From contig JARGSG010000225.1 of NCBI GenBank assembly GCA_030374805.1, positions 620,001 through 684,000 of the forward strand: 64,000 bases of DNA, given 5' to 3'. The notes beneath the pieces were generated by a model, which searched no databases, had not been told where the DNA came from, and saw only the letters and a program-made list of their open reading frames with translations. Position numbers and translations under genes: made by a program. The DNA is from Gracilaria gracilis (lineage: Eukaryota; Rhodophyta; Florideophyceae; Gracilariales; Gracilariaceae). Below are positions 20,615 through 31,250 of this stretch, piece by piece; position 1 is the first letter of the stretch; every line of letters begins with the position of its first letter.

Positions 20615-21114
20615 ATCGACGGCGTAGGAATTTATCCTCCTCTCTGCCTGTGCAATGACAACGAATGACGTCGTGCGTATGGCTTTGGGACGAAGTAGGG
20701 AGCGGTTATGACTCCATGAGGAGCTCGAAGTGGCATGAAAGTTAGCCAACAGTGTCGAAGCTTGACAGACACCAACTACAAACCATGCCTAAATGATATC
20801 GAAATATATATCCTCAGCACAGCTAGCCATGGTCCTTCATTTTGCTTCTGAACAGTCTGGAGCTTCTGTATCTCCTTCTGGGGCCTGAGTTTTGGGCCAA
20901 AAAGGCGTCCGGGTGCTCCAGACTACCAGCATGCTGTTGGCCCTAAATCCGTTCGCGAATGCCTCTAAGCTGAAGCGATAACCCTTTGACATCGAAAGAT
21001 GCTTCTGTTGCCTAGAACACAGATGATCAAGGCCAGCCGAGAGATTAGATTAAAATCCATCATCATCGTTGATAACGCTGGCATGACCATAACCACCAGG
21101 ACAACACTTTCCTT
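20615..21114. other. Intergenic region between SEC10 and the membrane lipase
   Basis: About 500 bp expected to hold the SEC10 3' end and the lipase promoter. An inverted pair GTCTGGAGC (20855-20863) / GCTCCAGAC (20915-20923) could form a stem. No gene seen. Confidence 0.5.
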
Positions 21115-24024
21115 CTATATCTCATCAGTGAGGTCGAGTTCGCTTGCCCCTAAAGACTGACATACTTTTATAATCTCCCGAGATCCGGAATCTGGTCGCT
21201 TCCTCAGCAAACTAACTAATATCCTGGCGTCAACATCGGCTAATGTTGTACATTCGACACATGCCCAAAGCCCGTCCGGGGTCTCCAAGAACAACTGCGC
21301 CAATGACGGTAAACAACGCACATTCTCGACTGACACCCCATGGGTCTGGAATGGACTCAAAATTATTCGGCTATCGGCAATCATCTGCATTGCCCCAGAC
21401 AAGGATATATGACCGGGGCTACTGCACCAGCACTTCAAGACTGCTTCTCTAGTTAGAGCTCCAACTTTCGCCAAAACAAAATCACGATTGCAACCCTTAA
21501 TGTTCTTCACGATAAAGCGAATCTGATGTTCAAGAAAATTGCACACTTCGACGAAGGCCCTTGACGGTTTGGGCTTCGGGATACCCGAAAGCCCTGGCTT
21601 CTCTTCGAAATTGTTGTATATTGCCTCACTGCAATGTCCGCTCAAACTGCTATAACTAGGTTTCGCTTCTGGAACCGAAAGAATCTCGAACACACGAAAG
21701 CGCATAGCACTAAGACCCGCTGTTACGCCTTGTTGAGCCTCTGCACTAAGTTCGCTTAATCCGCTGGTAAGTTCAGTGTGCAGAACATCTCTTGCTTCTT
21801 GCGAAACCAAATGATACATGTTAAATTCGTGGTCAATCGATATCTTGGAATCCACAGTAGCACTCTGAGTGCTTTTTAGGTTCAACAGAAAGTTGGCCAT
21901 ATGCTCGTTCGCTTGAGAGAGTATTTCAACAGCCATGGTATACGCCACAAGTGGGGAAGAGGTTTCCGCCCACAGCTCTTCATTTACGGAATCTTCTTTG
22001 CAAACGGGGAGTAAGGGAGCCGCTGCTTGCAGCACAGTTTCTGCGTTAGCAACGTACGTTACCATCAGACACCGCAAAATATCGTGGACTACATTCCTCA
22101 CTAATACCGTCAGCTTTTCTCGCATGGAGATTTGACTTTGAGAAGAGCCTTCGGTCTCCCTATCCATTGCTTTAAGCGAAGATTCGGGACGAGATTCCAT
22201 GGTATCCAGACTCGCAGAAGAAACATGAAAGTCAGCCTTGGCACATCCTACAATGCAATCCTTGGGGTACGCGGTTTCTGAGGCGTTCTCCACGAAATCA
22301 AGTGAACCTTCGGCGAGAGCCATAACAATATCCGATATCCGATCAATAGATTTCGATGTGAAATTAATGGCAGTCGAAGTAATATCCTTAAACCTAACAA
22401 TAGTAGCACCGTAAAATCGTGCATACCGATGAAACACTTTGGGATCGCTGTGTTTCGTGGGTACCAATTGCGGTAGGCTTGATTCGATGTATGATATATC
22501 AACAAAAGCAATCGCCAGTTGATCATCAATCCATTTCTTTTCCAGTTCCAGATGGGATCGGGTCTGCTGATAAACAAACTCTTCATGCGAATGTTCTAAG
22601 GCCGAGAAAATGGATTCTATGACCGAATGACCCAAATCACGGCATGTATTGCGGACATCTGACCTGTATTTGGCCAAAGCCTTGAATATATCTACCGAAA
22701 GTACCAGGTAAGCTTTCCTTCCCATGAGTTGCTGTCGTTGTATCTCGAGGTCGTCGTTCAGTATCTGTGATGGAGAGTTATGACAAAAGTCCATGCTTGG
22801 AACAGAAAGACCAGAGTTCCTCGACTGTGTGTCCAAATCTTTGCTGCTCTGTGCCTCAAGGACCTTCAATGTGGTCTTATCTGAACCAATCTCTATAATG
22901 TGTTTGGTTTTGTTGAAGATTTCGGTTGCCGTGGTGATAACCTTTCTTTCTGTGATTAAACGCACGAGAACGCACAGTGGGATTGATGGATCTGAAAACA
23001 TGTCAACTATCGCCGGGATCATCCTGCGCAACAGGCTTATTGCATCACTACAGGTTTCTTTGAAAAGCTGGAGGATATCTGTCGCTTCGGTCGGAAAAGA
23101 TTCGCTTGAAGTTGTTACCCCTTCAAGAGACACTATGTGACTGATATACTCTTGGACGAACCGATCATAGACGTCCAGTTCTGATGCAACAAGCGCACAA
23201 TCTCTAACAGTTATACAATTTGCAGAGTCCACAGCCTCTCGCATCCAGTTGAAGATACTTTCGATGAGCTCTTTTTGACATACATCGACCTGAGATTTCG
23301 CTCTTTCCAACTCGTCCGTTGATAAGTGCTTCTTGATTGAGTCTCCTTCAAGTATCTTTGAGGCCTTTGCCAGAAGCTTGCTCACGTGCACTGCATCTAA
23401 TTCAGATGCTTGGTCGGTCAACAAGGCAACTAGATCTCTAGCCTCTACTAAGGAAGCTAGAGATGAAATGTGCTTATTGAGCAAGAGACTTCCTTCTTGC
23501 AATGACTTAACAGCTTGCTTGCCAGCCTCACCAAACGTGACAACATTTGCACGTACTTTGTGGGCAGTTGTGCACAATTCGTCTCTCTTTTTTGACGATC
23601 CATGCAGCACTCGTTTGAGCTTGTCTCGAGCGGCGATCTCTTCGCCAATAGATTCGTCGCGATGAGCTCTTAACGTAGTTTCGACAGTATCTAAAGTGGC
23701 CAGAGCGGCATCGGCGTCTACTGAAGAATCGAGCATCGGCAAATGTGGAATGTTGGTTCCGCTGCGGTCATGTCGTTGTAGAATGGAACGTTGTAGAAAA
23801 TCGTGAGCATCGAAGTTTTTCGAAGTGAGCTCACTTCGTTCCAGCCAAGACGTCGGCTCCTGGAAATGGTCTCTTACGCTTCGAAAGTTGAACTTTGACA
23901 ACGGTGAGGACTGTTGAGGCGATGAAGAGCTGGGATAGATGGAAGACTCACGGTTAGATGGGCGGCGAATTCGAAAGGCTTGCGGCTCCTTTGAACTTTC
24001 AAGTGGCCTGTGTCTCGTAACCAT
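21115..24024 (-). CDS. SEC10: Exocyst complex component SEC10 (EXOC5)
   Basis: A 969-residue, mostly helical protein. The C-terminal 150 residues fit SEC10: CNFLEHQIRFIVKNIKGCNRDFVLAKVG, then the short Ser/Gly segment with GAMQMIADSR, FQTHGVSVENVRCLPSLAQLFLETPDGLW, and LADVDARILVSLLRKRPD, close to the LxNLDKxILxSFVxLRxDY end of EXOC5. The N-terminal 100 residues are Ser-rich and disordered; a coiled-coil region follows at about 90-260. SEC10 is part of the octameric complex tethering secretory vesicles to the plasma membrane. The frame starts upstream at a TTG; the ATG at 24024 is used. Human EXOC5 is about 700 residues, so this copy is longer, with insertions in the middle. Confidence 0.82.
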   Translation of the reverse strand: MVTRHRPLESSKEPQAFRIRRPSNRESSIYPSSSSPQQSSPLSKFNFRSVRDHFQEPTSWLERSELTSKNFDAHDFLQRSILQRHDRSGTNIPHLPMLDSSVDADAALATLDTVETTLRAHRDESIGEEIAARDKLKRVLHGSSKKRDELCTTAHKVRANVVTFGEAGKQAVKSLQEGSLLLNKHISSLASLVEARDLVALLTDQASELDAVHVSKLLAKASKILEGDSIKKHLSTDELERAKSQVDVCQKELIESIFNWMREAVDSANCITVRDCALVASELDVYDRFVQEYISHIVSLEGVTTSSESFPTEATDILQLFKETCSDAISLLRRMIPAIVDMFSDPSIPLCVLVRLITERKVITTATEIFNKTKHIIEIGSDKTTLKVLEAQSSKDLDTQSRNSGLSVPSMDFCHNSPSQILNDDLEIQRQQLMGRKAYLVLSVDIFKALAKYRSDVRNTCRDLGHSVIESIFSALEHSHEEFVYQQTRSHLELEKKWIDDQLAIAFVDISYIESSLPQLVPTKHSDPKVFHRYARFYGATIVRFKDITSTAINFTSKSIDRISDIVMALAEGSLDFVENASETAYPKDCIVGCAKADFHVSSASLDTMESRPESSLKAMDRETEGSSQSQISMREKLTVLVRNVVHDILRCLMVTYVANAETVLQAAAPLLPVCKEDSVNEELWAETSSPLVAYTMAVEILSQANEHMANFLLNLKSTQSATVDSKISIDHEFNMYHLVSQEARDVLHTELTSGLSELSAEAQQGVTAGLSAMRFRVFEILSVPEAKPSYSSLSGHCSEAIYNNFEEKPGLSGIPKPKPSRAFVEVCNFLEHQIRFIVKNIKGCNRDFVLAKVGALTREAVLKCWCSSPGHISLSGAMQMIADSRIILSPFQTHGVSVENVRCLPSLAQLFLETPDGLWACVECTTLADVDARILVSLLRKRPDSGSREIIKVCQSLGASELDLTDEI

Positions 24025-24546
24025 GTCGCTGCCACGTAGAGAGGACAGTTGAGCTTGCGTGGAATGCAAAGCAGAGTTGTAGATACGGTTGATGCACTTG
24101 ACGCTCTAGCGCCGCTCTGTAGTGGCACACTATAAACAGCACACTCCAGAATTGTGAGGCTGGCGGTGAAGACGAACGCTGTGAAATGTTGTTGCCATCA
24201 AGTTGTGGACGAGGGAAATGCGAACGCGTCCAGTAGGGTAAGAATGCGGGACAGCGATAGAGTGGTTGTCACAGCGGGAGTGGGTTGCTAAGCTAAAGTT
24301 ACAGCACGCACCTGCTGCACCAAAGAGAAAAAGGAAAGCTCGCCATGATGCCGATGTGTGTGGGCGGTGCGTGTCAGCGACAAGGCAGGTTGCTGTCGGG
24401 CATGACGTGATGGCGCAAGTAACTTTCGGTACAACGGTAGATACAGTACAATTTGGGCAACAAATCAGAGAATTTTGGGCAGCGCCGCGCGTTGGTTGGA
24501 CGTGGCGGACGTTTTCCGCGGGTGAGCCGCGGCAGGAGTGATAGAC

Positions 24547-24592
24547 GAGCAGGCGAGCAGGCGAGCAGGCGAGCAGGCGAGCAGGCGAGCAG
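24547..24592. repeat. GAGCAGGC minisatellite
   Basis: An 8-bp unit repeated in tandem between five and six times without mismatch, downstream-facing in the shared region between SEC10 and the next gene. The unit is not a multiple of three, so coding is unlikely. Confidence 0.9.
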
Positions 24593-25845
24593 CGTAGGTT
24601 AAGCTATCTTGTCTAGGCCGCTAGGCCCTAGATTCTGGGGCGCTGATAACCTTAGACAATGTTACGGCTAAACTTTACGCGACGTGCATGCGGCGTTCGA
24701 CGCACACCTACCGTCGGATATCTTAGCTGGAGCTTGCGTGCATTCCTGTCATGACTCACGGAGCTGTGGCTCTCAAACGGCGGAGCTTGTTGGTGGCGGG
24801 CTCATACGCAAAGGTAACATGAGCACGTCGCCTCGGTAACATCATACAACATAGCGCGAGTAACCTTTTAGTATTGTTCAGCGCGCCATTGGCGCTTGAC
24901 TTGAAGATTTGTTCCAGGAACAGCGTTCGGTTCAACTGTGAACAGTTGGCTTGAAGCGGTTTGGAGCGAAACGTAGCCATATGATGAGTTGTTGTTCAAG
25001 CTAGCGAGTGCTTTTTTCTGCAGGACTCGATATTAATAAGTTTTTAAGTTAAAAGTTACATAGCTTTCAATTCCACTCCAATAGCTTTGTGCAGACAGAT
25101 TCTGCACCATAGTGATTTTATTTGGCAACGCGTCGGATACCTCACATAGGGTTCGACTGCATGCATGAGAAGATGGTGGATGCACGGAAAGAGCAAACTG
25201 ACACAATGTGTGCAAAACCTTTGCGGTATGTTGCTGTGCTCGCGAGCTGCTTGTGGCTCTCCCACGTTGCTGGCTGCCAAGGCGTGTTGCGTACAGTGGC
25301 GATCGGGTGTGACGAGCTGCTGACGAGTACGTAGTAGCATTTGTTAGCGTTTGCTAGATCACAACGCTATGATGCAAGTACAACGGTAACCCTTTACCAA
25401 CTTGGTTGCTTTTCACTTGAGAACAATGCCATGGTGCTGCAACGTTATGATAACGCTTGCTTACGGCATTACACGTAACATATTTGTACGCTCAAGTGCA
25501 TCATGCATACTATCCGAGTGAGGCTCTAGAGCAGATGGTTGCGAGATGGCGAGATGGGTGACAACCCAGGGATGCGGTAAGCACTCGGCAGCGCGCAAGT
25601 GTAGATAGATAGGATAACTGATAAGGGCAAAGTCAACGTTGGTGAGCACGTGATAGGCGCAAGTGATGACGAGGAAGACGAGAGACAGTCTCGAGACGTG
25701 AGCTGTGGTGTGTATCGCTCTGCTGTTGTTTGCTGCTCGGCAGTTGTTGGTGCGTTTTCGAGACTGCTCTCAAAGGAGCAGTCTCGAAAGGGCGCATGGC
25801 GCGCGTCTGTGTGCAATAGAGCAGGTACAGAGGGAGAAGGTATCT

Positions 25846-25905
25846 CCATCTCCATCGCCATCGCCATCGCCATCGCCATCGCCATCGCCATCGCCATCGC
25901 CATCG
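25846..25905. repeat. CCATCG hexanucleotide repeat
   Basis: Ten hexamer units, the first being CCATCT. Open frames crossing it on both strands give dipeptide runs (Ile-Ala, Pro-Ser, Met-Ala, Arg-Trp), which is a repeat artefact, so no protein is called. Confidence 0.9.
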
Positions 25906-26120
25906 CCAGCGGCAGCGGAGCATTCAAGTGACAGCCGATTAAGATAGACTTAGAGATAACTTATGTTTCATATCTATCCTTAGGGCGCGAACAGGCCGCG
26001 AAAGACGCCGCCGCGGGCCGCCGCGGGCACGCGGCGCATCGGAGCAGAGCGCGCGCGCGCGCTGGCGCACGTGGCGCCCTTCACGATGGACGGCGGTGCG
26101 CGCGCAGCCGTGCGCGCCAG

Positions 26121-26145
26121 GGCGCGCCATGAGTCATGGCGCGCC
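26121..26145. promoter_or_regulatory. 25-bp palindrome centred on a bZIP (AP-1/GCN4-type) site
   Basis: Arms GGCGCGCCATGA and TCATGGCGCGCC flank a single G. The centre ATGAGTCAT (26129-26137) is a consensus GCN4/AP-1 half-site pair. Immediately after it, ATGACGTC (26146-26153) resembles a CRE. Both lie about 350 bp upstream of the TATA box at 26498. Function is inferred from the consensus only. Confidence 0.5.
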
Positions 26146-26497
26146 ATGACGTCGCAAGTCGCATCGGCCGCACGCACGCGCACACGCGTGACGGGCGCGC
26201 GAGCGAGCGCGCACTGTAACCGGCCGCCACGTGCCCCAACCAAAGAGCAACGCCGCACGCAGCCAAAACGTGCTCGCGCGTAAAAATAAACGCGCGCCAC
26301 GCGCAGCCGCTTCTTTTTTTGTGCGCGTTTCTTTTCTTGCACTTCGCCCATTCGTCGATTCAAACCAATCGCCGCCGCGCCGCCGCTTCACGCCACTGGC
26401 TCGCCGCGCCGATTCCAACCCAACGCGCGCGCTCCTTTCCTTCCGTTCTCAAAAGCCCGCGCATCCGCCGCCTCCGCCCACTTCCAGTGCCGCGTTG

Positions 26498-26504
26498 TAT
26501 ATAT
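26498..26504 (+). promoter_or_regulatory. TATA box of the following gene
   Basis: TATATAT in otherwise G+C- and pyrimidine-rich sequence, 79 bp upstream of the ATG at 26583. A start of transcription about 30 bp downstream would give a leader made almost only of C and T. Confidence 0.5.
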
Positions 26505-26582
26505 CCAAAACAGTCATTGTTTCTCGCCTCCCACTCCTCGCCCACTCCACCGCAACCCCCCCCCCATCCCCCATCCCTGCGT

Positions 26583-27911
26583 ATGTCTCCCCCTTACTTG
26601 CTGCTTCCCTCCCCCCCCTTCCTCGCTACCATCCCTTCCCCCATGTCTACCGCGTCGTTGCCCACCAGGTACTGGCACGGCGCCGCGCTCTCCCCGAGCG
26701 AGCGCCGTCGTCAGTGGCTAGTCAACCATGGTTTGTTATCTCCAAAGCCCACCGCCTCCCGTCGTCTCCCCAATCTCTTTTCGAAGCCCGCCTCATCCTC
26801 CTCTGCCTCAGTGCCTTCCATGCACGATTCCTTCGTACACCTTCAAGTGGACGACAATGCCGTGCCCCTCGTAGTGGCACGTCGTCAAAATGAGCACTCG
26901 CAACCTCTCGACGCGGCCGCACGAACACTGTCGCTACCCATTGAAAACTCCTCTCGTGTGCCCATGACGCGCTTCAGAAGGGCTCCTCCGTCTAAATGGT
27001 TTTCTAGAAATTCCAATCACTCCCGTTCTGCTTCCTCCCGCTCCAGTCGCATTCGTGCCTGGTTCGGCTCCAGAAGGTACCGAGATGTTGTCACCCAACC
27101 CGATGTGCCCACTCATCGACCGCAAAGCCTTCCATCGCTTCGCCGCTCCGCTAGTCTCACCTCCTCTGAGCTCGACATAGACCGTCTTCATCAACCCCCG
27201 GACAGGGAGGTGGTCAACAACCGCCCAACCTCATCTAATATGCCGTCATCTCTCAGCCCCACATCGGCTACCCACACCAACTTCAACAAATCCGCCGCCA
27301 ATCCGCGTTCGCGCAGGCGTGCTGTGTACAAGGTCGTGGACTCCCATATTCCTCGTCGTGTGCTCAAGCCACAAGCGCACTATGACAAGTCTTCTTGGAA
27401 TGCGTATCGCTCCCGCATTGACAAGCTTGCGGATGATGAACAGTTTATGAACTATCTTACTGCCCCTGTGCAACGCCATCCACCGGTAAACGTTCCGACC
27501 AACGATGGCGCTGCCAATGCGCAACAGCTTGCCGTAAACAAGCTCTATCCACTCGCTTTCATAAAGCTGCTTGAGGCGCAGGCAAAGATGGCTGCTGAGG
27601 AAGCGCCTCCTTGTGACCCGGCCGAAGAGCAACATCGTTACGATGACATTGATGGCAACGATGAGGCACGTATTGAGAGGACCACCTCCACTGGTTTGCG
27701 AGACATGAAGAGGTTCAGGACCATATCATCTGAGAGCAGGCGCAATCTATACAATGGACCGGCCACCATCTCGGGCTCGCTAGACCATGTACGTCTGCTC
27801 AAGTTCTGCTCGGAAAGCGGTAGCGAGTCTTCTCACTCTAGTTTTTTCTCGAGGTTAACGCAGGAGAATCATATCTCATCGACTCCTGTGCGCTTTTCGA
27901 GTCAGTGTTAG
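26583..27911 (+). CDS. Unrecognised Ser/Arg/Pro-rich basic protein
   Basis: A 442-residue protein with no domain recognised. Residues 1-270 are rich in Ser, Arg and Pro and likely disordered. A more ordered, conserved-looking block at about 240-350 runs from RRAVYKVVDSHIPRRVL to KLYPLAFIKLLEAQAKMAAEE. The C-terminus is acidic, then Ser-rich. An alternative start is the ATG at 26643 (MSTASLPTRYWHG), with better context after the pyrimidine tract; the frame is open upstream to a TTG at 26319, but a TATA box at 26498 argues against that. Codon use in the ordered block and the long single frame support a real gene. Confidence 0.6.
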   Translation: MSPPYLLLPSPPFLATIPSPMSTASLPTRYWHGAALSPSERRRQWLVNHGLLSPKPTASRRLPNLFSKPASSSSASVPSMHDSFVHLQVDDNAVPLVVARRQNEHSQPLDAAARTLSLPIENSSRVPMTRFRRAPPSKWFSRNSNHSRSASSRSSRIRAWFGSRRYRDVVTQPDVPTHRPQSLPSLRRSASLTSSELDIDRLHQPPDREVVNNRPTSSNMPSSLSPTSATHTNFNKSAANPRSRRRAVYKVVDSHIPRRVLKPQAHYDKSSWNAYRSRIDKLADDEQFMNYLTAPVQRHPPVNVPTNDGAANAQQLAVNKLYPLAFIKLLEAQAKMAAEEAPPCDPAEEQHRYDDIDGNDEARIERTTSTGLRDMKRFRTISSESRRNLYNGPATISGSLDHVRLLKFCSESGSESSHSSFFSRLTQENHISSTPVRFSSQC

Positions 27912-29311
27912 CCTTTTTGCGTAAGCGCCTACTTACTCTACTAATCTTCTTTCAGTTAGGTGACTTTTTGGTTAGATTAAACTCTTTTGTAGCTCAAACA
28001 GAAACATCACCGCCACAACTGTACACAAACGAACACCTGTAAACGTCGATCTTCGCACGTGCGTCTGTTTTTGCCTCAAGCTACAAGGGTGTGCGTAACC
28101 AACCGTCCCTCTCCACTTTGCAGCAACGCCATGTTTACAAAGCAGAAAGTGTGATGCTTCCGAGTGATTGCCCACTACGATATCTACCTTCGTGCATGAT
28201 GACATGTACCAGAAGCAAATGGTTTAAAAGTTGTTGTCTGATTGCTTGTGCACATATGCCTCAAGATGCCGAAGGTAGATTGCCTCAGCTGTAGGCCAGG
28301 AAACGTTCTTTTTTTCACTACCGAGGATTTAACGGATATGTGGTTTCTAGCAAGTGTCACGCGACGCATGAAACGAGCACTTCATTGAGGAACGAGAAGT
28401 TCAGAAGAGTCGGGATTTCTTCGCGTTATCCGATATCCGCGTCTCTTGTGCGCGGAGGCTCACATTGGTTGCGAGATCCGTCTAGCGATGACGCGTTGCC
28501 AAATATAATGAAGATCGGAGAAGCGACGACGGTGCGCACCGCCGCAGCGCTGCATAAATAATGTGACCATTGCGCGAGCAGCATTGCTCTGTGCTCGCCC
28601 CAGCTCGTCCAGAATCTGGACTCCAGATTGCACCGATATTTATGGCATACACGTGTATTGCGTGGGAATCATTCGCATATCGGAGGAGGTACCCATGCAT
28701 TGCTGTCACTGCCGCTTCTCTTTTAGCATTTGTACACGTTTGTACACGTTACATACACTGTACGTGTAGTCGTGTAGCCGGGAAGTGGTGGCGGACAACC
28801 TCTGGTCGGTAACCTTACAGTACCGATTTCTCGAGTTTCAACGATGCCGGGAAGCGAGGTTGGCAATAGATACGCTGTGTCTATTGCTTGCTACCGATGG
28901 TATTTACCTTCGTACCTACAACTAGTATCTTTCATAGTCAAAGTGCCGATAGCAAAAGGTTAGCCCTCTTACCCTTGGGTATCTTAAGTGCATCGTTTCG
29001 GAAGGATGCAAGCGACAAGTTTTGTATCTTAAGCAGACCGCATCAAAATCAAATCTGACCTCGGCTGTCTGCTCCCTCACAGGATGATCATCATCACAGG
29101 CTTTGCGCACCAGTAGATAGGAATCAAAGATGCCACACTACCAAGTGCAGTTTCCAATGACAAAGGAAAGAAGCTTGACGCGACGAGCTCAAGCGAAATA
29201 GATATTATCACGTATTTACAATAGCCGGAAACCACATCCACAAAACTCCTATGCGCTAAATCCAAGAAACGTACGAGGAAGCTACAGGTACATCTCATGG
29301 CAGTTTGAATG
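27912..29311. other. Intergenic region
   Basis: No gene supported; open frames are short and on both strands. The string TGTACACGTT is repeated at about 28732 and 28742. The motif TACCTTCGTA occurs near 28907 and in related form near 28188. Nothing else recognised. Confidence 0.45.
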
Positions 29312-30301
29312 TCATTTCTTCTCCGCTTCTATACCTTCTGGCTTTCTAGAACCGCCCAAAAATCGACCGTTAGTTCGGGACTGTGGTCTCCTGGGCGACC
29401 CTTTTGCGTACAAAAGAACGGGGTTTGACCTATCAACAGGACTAGAACCAGAACTGCTTTTGTCCATAGCCCTTTGAGGTGTAGAGTTGGTGTCGTCTCG
29501 AGAAAGAGCCTCAATCTCTTCCATTCTCTTCGCCCTGTCCAGAGCACTCATTGCGCACGGAAAGCGGTTTTCTTTAGTACTTCGTGGGCGAAGAAGAAAC
29601 GACTTCCCATTTCTGGTTGGGTGCTCTGTTCGCCGCATGGTAGAAACGGAGAGTGACATTGGCTCACCCCTTTTGCTTCGTGGACTAAAGCCTAGGATTG
29701 TTACCTCCGTGGAAATGCGGACCGAGCGAAGTGACTTTGTTGTGGTGGCGGTGGATATCGCATCGTCATTTGTGGAACCAACGGTAGCCGGTTCAATATC
29801 AAAGTCATCGTCTTCCGTGATGTCTTCGGGGGTGGCAGAGTCTTCTGAGTTGTGGGTTTCGGTGCTTTCGGAAAAAGGTGCGTCTTTGCAAAACCTGGGC
29901 GTCTGTGTTCTTATCGGGATTCGGAACTGGTCACTTTCAAGTTGTTCAAGCTCTTCTTCATGTTGGCCTTGGTGTTGCTCATTTTCATTGATTTGCAGTG
30001 ACACTTCTTTTTTGTTAGTCAGGGATTTGAAGGTTGAACCGTCGGGATTGACGATTGGTATTGCATGCAAGGAGTGGGTTTGCGTCTCTGGCTCCACTTG
30101 TGGGGTGACGTTGAGAAGTTCCAAACGTCGACACACACGCTCCAACTGTGACAAGAACCTGTTTTTCTTTCCGCCCACATTCTTTTTGGTGTTGGATCGA
30201 GTAAGTTTCTTAAGCTGATAGTCGGACAAAGAGTTTATTTCGCTCGACAACGGGGTACTACGGGGACCTTGCTTTGGATCGGGCAGGTTGGTATCCGCCA
30301 T
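29312..30301 (-). CDS. Unrecognised disordered acidic/basic protein
   Basis: A 329-residue protein starting MADTNLPDPKQGP. A basic helical stretch at about 35-65 (KKNVGGKKNRFLSQLERVCRRLELL) is followed by a Glu/Gln-rich region, an acidic stretch near 150 (EDITEDDDFDIE) and a Ser/Thr/Arg-rich C-terminal half with many SP/TP-type phosphorylation-like sites. No catalytic motif, signal peptide or membrane segment is seen. The upstream TTG at 30343 is not preferred; the ATG at 30301 is. A nuclear or cell-cycle adaptor is conceivable, but nothing proves it. Confidence 0.6.
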   Translation of the reverse strand: MADTNLPDPKQGPRSTPLSSEINSLSDYQLKKLTRSNTKKNVGGKKNRFLSQLERVCRRLELLNVTPQVEPETQTHSLHAIPIVNPDGSTFKSLTNKKEVSLQINENEQHQGQHEEELEQLESDQFRIPIRTQTPRFCKDAPFSESTETHNSEDSATPEDITEDDDFDIEPATVGSTNDDAISTATTTKSLRSVRISTEVTILGFSPRSKRGEPMSLSVSTMRRTEHPTRNGKSFLLRPRSTKENRFPCAMSALDRAKRMEEIEALSRDDTNSTPQRAMDKSSSGSSPVDRSNPVLLYAKGSPRRPQSRTNGRFLGGSRKPEGIEAEKK

Positions 30302-31250
30302 TATACGCAAGCGGTACCAGTGGGCGGCAAAGGCGCAGCACAAAGAGCACAGCGCGAGGTAGCGCGCAGAAGGCGGCGCAGCTCCGTATCAACCTGGCGC
30401 AAAGGCGCACTTTGGCGTGCGATGAAAACGGAGCGAAGTGAACTGTTGACAACAAGCAAACAAGCAAAGCTTGTGTAGCGAGGAGCAAGTGGTTACGTGC
30501 CTGACATGATGGGGGTGATGTTGCTGTAGTGAAGAAAGCGACAGCAAGACGCTCGAGTGAGTGGCGGGTTTGGCAGAGAAAAACTCTCGCAAGTGAAGTT
30601 ATTACACGACATGGGGCAGCTATCTATGATGACGTAGCACATCATTTGCTGGCGGGTTGACGTGGTGCGCAGCGCGGAATTCAGTGCGCTCTCGTTGCGC
30701 GCTGTTGCTGCGCGCTGTTGCTTCGCTCAGCGGGTCCTGTGTCACTGGCACCTACGTGGGGAGGCAAGCTCGTAAGTATGCATATTATGTACCAACGGTA
30801 CCAGGCAGCGAGCTGTTTGTTTGTTTGTCGGTCTGTCGGAGAATGGGAGTGGACGTGCTTGCTGATTGAAGCCACCAGCTGGACGCTGGCGGCGAAGTCA
30901 GTCTATCAGCCGTCTAACCGCCGCTGATCTGACGAGCACCAATCTCCACAGTCCGGTCACGGCGCTGCAGAAGATACACTAATTTACTTAAAATAAAGGA
31001 AAAACAACCGCCGTTTTACCGGCGGGCCGGACCCGTGGGGTGCACCGCCCAGCGCCAGCGAAGCGCAGCTTCCACCAACCCTGGCGGAGCACTGGCGCAG
31101 CACGTGCTGCGCTGCGCTTCGCTGCGCTGCTGCACATCCGCCACCTGTGCTGTCGTCTTCTAGAGCCGGCGGCAGCAACGCGCTGTCCGCGTGCATGCGC
31201 CAAACTGCTGCCCACACTTGCGCTGCGCGCTTCGCACACCACCTTCTTCC
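30302..31250. other. Divergent intergenic region
   Basis: About 950 bp between a leftward gene (30301) and the metacaspase gene (31251), so both promoters should lie here. It contains GCGC- and GCTGCGC-rich short repetition near 30690-30730 and 31080-31130, and a (TTTG)n run near 30811-30826. No gene seen. Confidence 0.45.

Larger units (their letters stand above)
24025..26582. other. Gene-poor region with minisatellites and G+C-rich promoter sequence
   Basis: About 2.5 kb with no supported gene. It contains the GAGCAGGC and CCATCG minisatellites, then from about 25980 a strongly CpG- and GCGC-rich stretch, the bZIP-type palindrome and a TATA box. These features suggest the 3' part is the promoter of the gene at 26583. 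Confidence 0.5.

Noticed and set aside
25526-25947. Frames encoding Ile-Ala, Pro-Ser, Met-Ala and Arg-Trp dipeptide runs
   Set aside because: They are direct translations of the CCATCG microsatellite in different frames and have no supporting sequence outside it.
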